Positions 58,704 through 64,000 of a stretch of DNA of 64,000 bases are shown here, one piece after another (positions within the stretch are counted from its first letter, which is position 1; each line of letters begins with the position of its first letter). A program made the translations under genes and the position numbers. Location of the stretch: IMG/VR virus record IMGVR_UViG_3300009103_000001, positions 62,001 through 126,000 of that record, one strand, 5' to 3'. A model generated the notes under the pieces. The model worked only from the letters and a program-made list of their open reading frames with translations. It made no database searches and had not been told where the DNA came from. The stretch comes from a virus.

Positions 58704-58886
58704 CTATATTTCTATACCTCTATCTTTTAATTCTTTAATAACTATACTATAGTTTTCTTTTATATTACTCCAATGGTTAGATTTTTTTAATAATTCTAAT
58801 CTAACAAATTCATAATCTTCTCTTAGTTTTACTTTAAGTTCTAAAAGTTCCTTATTACTTTTTTTATTTATATCTTTAATTTTCAT
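58704..58886 (-). CDS. Small coiled-coil protein of the baseplate unit
   Basis: 60 aa, highly charged and helical (KELLELKVKLREDYEFVRLE). The ATG overlaps the stop of the upstream gene by one base (TAATG) and the stop lies 4 bases before the next gene. The function is unknown; the tight packing supports it as real. Confidence 0.55.
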   Translation of the reverse strand: MKIKDINKKSNKELLELKVKLREDYEFVRLELLKKSNHWSNIKENYSIVIKELKDRGIEI

Positions 58887-59329
58887 TAATATATTTGTCC
58901 TTGTCCCGCTGGAATACCTAATATTGTACCGAAAACTTGTATTGGGCCTCCCGCATTACCACCTGTAGCTTGAATTTGTGAACCAGGTCTTATACCAACA
59001 TCAATTCTAGCTTCTGTTGTTAAGGCTTTTACTATTTCTTCCATCCTTATCTTTTCCATAATTTCGTCTGGAGCAACATCTCCACCAACTAAGGGGCCAA
59101 CAGGTAGTCCAGCCTCACTTTTTCTTTGTATTATTCTAGCTGCTATTTTATCTGGTGATAAACCTGGTTTATTTTTTCCAGTAAAAGCTATAATTTGTGG
59201 GGGTACTGATTGGTTTGGTATATTTGGTAATCTAAATAAATTTAATAATTCATTTAATATTGATTTTGAACTTTTAAAGTTAACCTTACCAAACTCTTCT
59301 GATTGTTTACATTTTACTTTATTACTCAT
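58886..59329 (-). CDS. Baseplate-associated protein
   Basis: 147 aa. A helical N-terminus leads to conserved-looking GLPVGPLVGGDVAPDEIMEK and RIDVGIRPGSQIQATGGNAG, then GPIQVFGTILGIPAGQG. This resembles small structural proteins next to baseplate spike genes in T4-type phages, but I cannot name the counterpart. It is coupled to the small gene downstream and lies 15 bases after the larger 60907 gene. Confidence 0.55.
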   Translation of the reverse strand: MSNKVKCKQSEEFGKVNFKSSKSILNELLNLFRLPNIPNQSVPPQIIAFTGKNKPGLSPDKIAARIIQRKSEAGLPVGPLVGGDVAPDEIMEKIRMEEIVKALTTEARIDVGIRPGSQIQATGGNAGGPIQVFGTILGIPAGQGQIY

Positions 59330-59344
59330 CTTATTATTTTTTTT

Positions 59345-60907
59345 TTAAACGTTATTAGTTACTTTTGGTGCTGGTAATTTTTCCATTGTACCATCTTTAA
59401 CTCCAGCTTTTTTTATAGTATAACTAACTATGATTTCTTTAATTTTTTTAATAGCTTTAGCAATTATTATTAAAGCTTGTTTTTGTATTAATTTAATTAT
59501 TTCTCTTTTTAATATTTTAAAAACAATTTCTGTTAAAGCGGCTAAAGCCTCTCTACCAATATATTCAAAAAATATAGGATTAGATTTTATAAATTCTGAA
59601 CTTTTTGTTGGTAAATTATTTAAACTACTAGCTCCATTAACCATAGAATTTGATAATTGATAGAAACACATAACTTTTGGTGTTAATATTGTCATATTCA
59701 TTATAGTTTTTGGTATTGAGGTTATTAAATCCTCCATTATTTTTTTCTGAGCTGATTCACTATTTTCAGGACCAACTTCTGTAGCTATTTGTGTACCAAC
59801 ACTTTTAAGTATATTATCTATGTTTTTTGTAATTTCTATATCATTACTCAAGTCAGTTAAAACTAAACCATTGATTGTTGTGTTAGTAGTACTCACTATC
59901 CCACACCCAACATCTAAATCATTAATACCATTTTTTCTTTGTCTTGCAGCATTTTCTATTTCAAAAATTTCATCATTTGAGAAAGAGAAAAAACTATTAT
60001 CAAAAACAATATCGTCTTCACACGGGTCAGTATTAAGAATATTATCTAACATTTTATTAGATAATTGTTCATCGGTTAATTCATCTAAACTTTTACCTAA
60101 TTCAGCGTCTAAATTACCAAAGACAGTATTAAGCATATTAGCCATAAAATTTTTTTTATCAAAAATTTCTAAACTATCAACAAAATCTCTAGAAAATTCA
60201 TTATATGTTTTATTATTATAATTACTGTTTATTTGTAGATTGATTTGGGCTGGTGCAATGAATTGTAAATCTAAGAGGTCACCATTAGGTCCAGACCAAG
60301 TTTCTACATTACCAGGGGTTTGTATAGTATTATATAAAAACCTATTAAAATCTTTAGATGGTTCACCATACATAAATGACGATAATGACGAATCTGGGTC
60401 ACTTTTCAACATACTACTAAAATCTACAGTTTGTAAATCTAAAAAAATGCTATTATTTTGTGGTAAAGTAAAATTTGACCCACATACAATAGATTCTTTT
60501 GTCCCAACCAGAATAGCGTCTTTAACAATATTAATTAATCTTGGATAAAATGTGGTTAAAACTTCTTTTAAGATGTCAGGCATCCCACTATTATTTATAG
60601 TTCTAGGGACTGCTGATTTTAAGTTACCTATATTTGGTTTTTTAGGTAGATTAAAGTTACCTTTATCAACCTTACTTAATGATTTTTTCTTTTTTTTTAT
60701 TTTTTTACCCTTTTCATTACTTTCATTATTTTCTTCTTTAGTCATACCTAAAGTTTCTAATAAAAAAGGTAATATATTTTTTTTCTTATCTTTTACACTA
60801 TCAATAGAGGATGTTTTTCCACCTGGAGGTAATTTAGGTAAATCAATAATAGTTTTATTTATACCGAGTTCAGCAATTATATTTTCCTTGTCTTGTATAA
60901 AACCCAT
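59345..60907 (-). CDS. Large baseplate/virion protein, 520 aa
   Basis: The N-terminal 95 residues are low-complexity and lysine-rich (KEENNESNEKGKKIKKKKKS). The central part (about 100-420) is mixed with conserved-looking segments (MPDILKEVLTTFYPRLINIV, DLLDLQFIAPAQINLQIN). The C-terminus has a long amphipathic helix (IVFKILKREIIKLIQKQALI). The size and the place between the spike gene and the late sigma factor fit a baseplate wedge or hub protein. Its ATG overlaps the upstream stop by one base. Confidence 0.55.
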   Translation of the reverse strand: MGFIQDKENIIAELGINKTIIDLPKLPPGGKTSSIDSVKDKKKNILPFLLETLGMTKEENNESNEKGKKIKKKKKSLSKVDKGNFNLPKKPNIGNLKSAVPRTINNSGMPDILKEVLTTFYPRLINIVKDAILVGTKESIVCGSNFTLPQNNSIFLDLQTVDFSSMLKSDPDSSLSSFMYGEPSKDFNRFLYNTIQTPGNVETWSGPNGDLLDLQFIAPAQINLQINSNYNNKTYNEFSRDFVDSLEIFDKKNFMANMLNTVFGNLDAELGKSLDELTDEQLSNKMLDNILNTDPCEDDIVFDNSFFSFSNDEIFEIENAARQRKNGINDLDVGCGIVSTTNTTINGLVLTDLSNDIEITKNIDNILKSVGTQIATEVGPENSESAQKKIMEDLITSIPKTIMNMTILTPKVMCFYQLSNSMVNGASSLNNLPTKSSEFIKSNPIFFEYIGREALAALTEIVFKILKREIIKLIQKQALIIIAKAIKKIKEIIVSYTIKKAGVKDGTMEKLPAPKVTNNV

Positions 60908-61260
60908 TATTTATCATCTTTTTTATCAAATAATTCTCTTAATAGGTCCATGTCTTCTGGATTTAAACTATCATTGTTGATATCATTAATCACATCACCT
61001 TTAAACACTAACTGACTCATTAGTTTTATTAATGATAATTTTTTATCTATAGTACTATCAATTAATTTTAATAAATCTGTATTAGCTTTATTTAAGTTAA
61101 CTAGGTCATGCATATCTTCTATGTCAACCTTTTTTTTATTTTCGTTAACTTGTCTAATAGCGGTACTTCTTTGTTCCACTAACTCATTATAAGCTTCTTG
61201 AGCCATACCCAAAAAACTATCTGTAGTGATTTTAACTTGTTTTTTTCTTGGTCGTGCCAT
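60907..61260 (-). CDS. Small helical protein of the baseplate unit
   Basis: 117 aa. A basic start (MARPRKKQVKITTDSF) precedes coiled-coil helices (MAQEAYNELVEQRSTAIRQV, LVNLNKANTDLLKLIDSTI) and an acidic end. A late-type motif lies 13 bases upstream, so it opens the baseplate transcription unit. It might be an assembly chaperone; a small terminase subunit is also possible by size and charge, but nothing confirms it. Confidence 0.5.
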   Translation of the reverse strand: MARPRKKQVKITTDSFLGMAQEAYNELVEQRSTAIRQVNENKKKVDIEDMHDLVNLNKANTDLLKLIDSTIDKKLSLIKLMSQLVFKGDVINDINNDSLNPEDMDLLRELFDKKDDK

Positions 61261-61273
61261 AATCTTTTTTATA

Positions 61274-61283
61274 AATAAATATC
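61274..61283 (-). promoter_or_regulatory. Late-type promoter motif, minus strand
   Basis: Read on the minus strand, GATATTTATT lies 13 bases before the ATG at 61260. Confidence 0.55.
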
Positions 61284-61296
61284 TATTATGACGATT

Positions 61297-62079
61297 TTAA
61301 AAAGTTTCTTCTTTAAGTATTGTATATATTATTTTATATCTTTTCATGGCATTTCTAATGTCTTTTGTTGATAATGCCGTTAATTCTCGCATATAATATA
61401 ATATAAGGTTTTTATTAAACTTATTTTTACCAGGGACATTATCATCGTCAAATAAATTTTCCCAACCATCTAGTATAGATACAAGCGCTTTACCTACTTT
61501 CTTTTCATTTTCATTTAAAACTTTTTCAGACATTTCGTCTTTAATGGAATTAGATATTTTTCCAATAAACTCATTTAAATTAATGTTACCATCATCTATT
61601 GTATATTGTAAATCATCTATTTTTTCGACATCGGGTATTACGTCATCAAAATTATAATTTTGTTTAAGTCTTTTATCTTCTTTTATTAATTTACCTAAAA
61701 GATAATGTTTAACTACTGTACCATAATAAGAATAAGATTTTTTGTTTTTATCTGGTTTAAATTTATGAAATTTTACATGTAAAAAACTAAGAGTATCAGC
61801 ATGTAAATCTTCATACTCCATAGTTTTAGAATATAGTTTATACCTCCTTATTATACTTTCAACCATTTTATTTAATGGTGCTCTAAGTTTTTTAGAATAT
61901 AATTTATTTCTAAGTAAATCATCCTCTGTAGTTCCAGTCCATCTATACCCATCTTGTGTATTTGGGTCTTCTACTAATCCTCCAAGCTTTAAATATTTTT
62001 GTACAGCTTCTTCCTCTTCAGGACCAAAGTAAGGTTTTTTAGTTGGTTTTCTCCCCCTTCTCTTTGGTTTTTGTTCCAT
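61297..62079 (-). CDS. Late-transcription sigma factor, T4 gp55-like
   Basis: 260 aa. A basic N-terminus (EQKPKRRGRKPTKKPYF) precedes a region-2-like core: LRAPLNKMVESIIRRYKLYS, YEDLHADTLSFLHVKFHKFK, PDKNKKSYSYYGTVVKHYLL, the order and pattern of T4 gp55 ('F...KG..AFSY......'). The C-terminal third is helical and could hold the clamp-contact end, but I see no obvious clamp motif. T4 gp55 directs host RNA polymerase to TATAAATA. Here the candidate element is ATATTTAT. It sits directly upstream of the baseplate genes and after two glycosyltransferases. Confidence 0.75.
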   Translation of the reverse strand: MEQKPKRRGRKPTKKPYFGPEEEEAVQKYLKLGGLVEDPNTQDGYRWTGTTEDDLLRNKLYSKKLRAPLNKMVESIIRRYKLYSKTMEYEDLHADTLSFLHVKFHKFKPDKNKKSYSYYGTVVKHYLLGKLIKEDKRLKQNYNFDDVIPDVEKIDDLQYTIDDGNINLNEFIGKISNSIKDEMSEKVLNENEKKVGKALVSILDGWENLFDDDNVPGKNKFNKNLILYYMRELTALSTKDIRNAMKRYKIIYTILKEETF

Positions 62080-62892
62080 TTATACGTTTTCTTCTTGCAT
62101 ATATTTTATTCCCCTATCTTGTTTAAAATAACATTCTTTTTTAGCCGTATTAAACCAAAATCTAGCCTCTAAGGGGTCGATTTTTTCTTCACCATTATAA
62201 TAATTAAAAAATAATGAATTTGGTCTCATATTTATTTTTTTATAACCAATCTTAGGTATGGTCATAATTTTTTTATCATAATATGTCATCCTTAAAAAGA
62301 ATTCATAAATGAATTGTAGTTTAATACTAGGTTTCAAACCACTAATAGATTCAAAAGCTTCTTTTTTGTATATACCACCAGAAAATTGGAAGTTTGGAAA
62401 ATTTAGTAATGAATCATTATCTAAGAAACCATGTCTATCTGAAAAATCTTTAGCCCAAACAGGTTCGTTTGTAAAATGTAAAAACTTACCTTCAACATTA
62501 GCGTCTAACACTATAGGTAAAAATACATCTACATCATCATAGTGTTCAACATATTTATTAAAACTATCAAACCATATTTTAGAATATTCATCATCAACTT
62601 CTAAAACAGAAAACCATTCTGTTTCGATTTTTGTTACACCGAAATTAATTTGTGAACAAAAATCAGTTTCACCATCATTTTCTACTATATCTAAAATATT
62701 TTTTATTTTTTCATCAAAATCAAATTCATTGATTATATTTTTAGCATCACCATCTTTTGGTACAACTAATAAAAGTTTTTTAGGTAATACTTTTTGTTCC
62801 CTAATACTACCAATAGCTTTAGCGAAATAATCTTTTTCATCTTCGTTTATTCTGTGTATTGGTATTATAACTGTTAAATCGTTTTTACTCAT
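62080..62892 (-). CDS. Glycosyltransferase, family-2-like (GT-A)
   Basis: 270 aa. The N-terminus NDLTVIIPIHRINEDEKDYF with EQKVLPKKLLLVV, and EWFSVLEVDDEYSK holding an acidic DxD-like pair, fit a GT-A fold; GGIYKKEAFESISGLKPSIK is the usual second-half 'SGG..R...F...GGF' segment. It would transfer sugar from a nucleotide-sugar. The downstream sigma gene starts 1 base after its stop. Likely targets are the phage DNA, capsid or host glycans; unknown. Confidence 0.7.
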   Translation of the reverse strand: MSKNDLTVIIPIHRINEDEKDYFAKAIGSIREQKVLPKKLLLVVPKDGDAKNIINEFDFDEKIKNILDIVENDGETDFCSQINFGVTKIETEWFSVLEVDDEYSKIWFDSFNKYVEHYDDVDVFLPIVLDANVEGKFLHFTNEPVWAKDFSDRHGFLDNDSLLNFPNFQFSGGIYKKEAFESISGLKPSIKLQFIYEFFLRMTYYDKKIMTIPKIGYKKINMRPNSLFFNYYNGEEKIDPLEARFWFNTAKKECYFKQDRGIKYMQEENV

Positions 62893-62899
62893 TTTATAT

Positions 62900-63979
62900 T
62901 TATTTTTGTTCTATTATTTCAGTTTCATTAAATTTCTCTAAACTAAGAGTAAATTCTTTAATAATTTTATTCCTTAAATTATCATAATATTCTTTAATAT
63001 TATTTTTTTGATTTTCTTCTGTGTAAGGCTCAACTGTTTTTTCCATTTCATCGTAAAGTTCTTTAGGTTCTAAATCTTCTAACCAAGCTTGAAAGTAATT
63101 ACCTAAAATATCTGTTATATTATTAACATTATTGGTCCACATACCATTTTTGTCTTCCATCCATTCTGGTACTAGATTAGGAACTTTACCTATAACTGGG
63201 ACACCACATTTCATTGATTCTAATGGAAATGTACCAAAACCTGATACATCATCAACCCAAATAGAAACACACGATTCAGATAAGTTTTTAGCAAATTTTT
63301 CTCTTGGCATTCCTCTTAAATCTCTAAAAGTAACCCATTTTAGGTGTGGGTATCTTATATAAAAACTTTTAAATATTTTAACAGTATCTCTTTGGTCTCT
63401 AGTAAAAATAGTTACGATAGGTTTTTTTGGTTTTTCATCCTTTTTAAAATATTCTGGTATAGATAATTTTACTATACCAACCTCCATATTAGGATTACCA
63501 AATAAACTTTCTACATATTCTTTTTGTTTATCAGAAGTTGTAATAACATCTCTAACATTATAATCAGCCCAAGTTTTACCTGGTTCTAACATTTCTAATA
63601 TATAATCATATGATTGTGACATAATCATTTTTCTACAAGGTAATTGTTTAATTTGTTCTAATATATTAGCAAAAATTTCTGGTACTATAACAACGTCAGA
63701 ACCACTAACTTTTAGTTGTTGTGATTCAATGGATAGGTGTGGTAGATTTGAATATTCTTCACCTAACCAAGTTACAACACTTGTATAATCATTTTTTTCA
63801 TGTAAAACATATGCTTTATATCCCAATTCATTTAACACTTTTACGTGTTCATATATGTTAGCCACACCGGCTGTGGGATTACCTTTAGTGTCCATAGTGA
63901 AAAAATATAAACCAAATTCTTTTTTTTCTAATTTAGATATATTTTCTTCAATTCTAGCTTTTATTTCATGTTGTTCCAT
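62900..63979 (-). CDS. Glycosyltransferase, GT-B type
   Basis: 359 aa. The N-terminal domain has FGLYFFTMDTKGNPTAGVAN and IYEHVKVLNELGYKAYVLHE, a Rossmann-like start. The C-terminal domain shows the donor site of GT4-like enzymes: FAKNLSESCVSIWVDDVSGF, then GTFPLESMKCGVPVIGKVPN with the E-x7-type acid (PLESM) and P-V-I-G. It is 7 bases upstream of the GT-A gene, so the two probably act together. The acceptor is unknown. Confidence 0.75.
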   Translation of the reverse strand: MEQHEIKARIEENISKLEKKEFGLYFFTMDTKGNPTAGVANIYEHVKVLNELGYKAYVLHEKNDYTSVVTWLGEEYSNLPHLSIESQQLKVSGSDVVIVPEIFANILEQIKQLPCRKMIMSQSYDYILEMLEPGKTWADYNVRDVITTSDKQKEYVESLFGNPNMEVGIVKLSIPEYFKKDEKPKKPIVTIFTRDQRDTVKIFKSFYIRYPHLKWVTFRDLRGMPREKFAKNLSESCVSIWVDDVSGFGTFPLESMKCGVPVIGKVPNLVPEWMEDKNGMWTNNVNNITDILGNYFQAWLEDLEPKELYDEMEKTVEPYTEENQKNNIKEYYDNLRNKIIKEFTLSLEKFNETEIIEQK

Positions 63980-64000
63980 ATTTATTTTTTTAATATAAGT

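Noticed and set aside
1-64000. tRNA genes, integrase, transposase or attachment sites
   Set aside because: I looked for tRNA-like cloverleaf ends and for mobile-element protein motifs and saw none; a tRNAscan run would be needed to exclude a diverged tRNA.

Overview
This window is part of the genome of a large, AT-rich, tailed double-stranded DNA phage with a T4-type (myovirus) head and baseplate. It carries a gp17-like terminase, gp20-like portal, gp21-like prohead protease, gp22-like scaffold, gp23-like capsid protein, gp55-like late sigma factor and a gp5-type baseplate OB-fold protein. The host is most likely a Bacteroidota (Flavobacteriia-like) bacterium. Starts lack Shine-Dalgarno sequences, four promoters match the Bacteroidetes TTG-N19/20-TAnnTTTG consensus, three exported proteins have Flavobacteria-style signal peptides, and a DUF4494-like protein, a ClpC and a type II glutamine synthetase are present.

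Layout. 1-11.5 kb: accessory genes, several with a short N-terminal leader ending in (I/L)xE, including a multi-module protein with an HExxH metallopeptidase-like end, a SET-domain protein, a CAP-domain secreted protein and an OmpA-like protein. 11.5-23 kb: sulfotransferase, adhesins/fibres built on SHAEG (Hep/Hag) repeats, a LamG-like protein, a probable neck protein, and an ECF sigma factor. 23-27 kb (mostly minus): glucosaminidase, ClpC, small genes. 27-33.5 kb: nucleotidyltransferase and acidic virion-like proteins. 33.6-50 kb: head module (terminase, portal, core-like protein, holin-like proteins, glutamine synthetase, protease, a run of tagged genes, scaffold, major capsid). 50-55.8 kb: a second run of tagged genes. 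55.8-64 kb (all minus): baseplate/tail genes, the late sigma factor and two glycosyltransferases.

The main finding is a probable virion cargo system. About twenty otherwise unrelated proteins share one of two kinds of N-terminal leader: a ~22-residue type with core KLNENDIxxLVxxIIKE, or a shorter LIKKILKE type. Both end in an (I/L)xE site of the kind cut by the T4 gp21 prohead protease. The same kind of site lies in the expected place in the major capsid protein (after E60). Tagged genes start directly at the stop codon of the protease gene and flank the scaffold and capsid genes. Tagged proteins include an ECF sigma factor, a possible metalloprotease polyprotein, an OmpA-like protein and members of a YGxxTxWC family. 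I infer that they are packed in the prohead, trimmed, and injected with the DNA.

Transcription appears to have two classes. Host-type promoters drive a few exported, lysis or effector genes. A strand-specific (g/a/c)ATATTTAT(t/a) element sits just upstream of most head, baseplate and tagged genes or operons and is a candidate late promoter for the gp55-like sigma factor. Rho-independent terminators separate several units. No tRNA, CRISPR array, integrase or insertion sequence was seen. Intergenic stretches are all shorter than about 300 bases.
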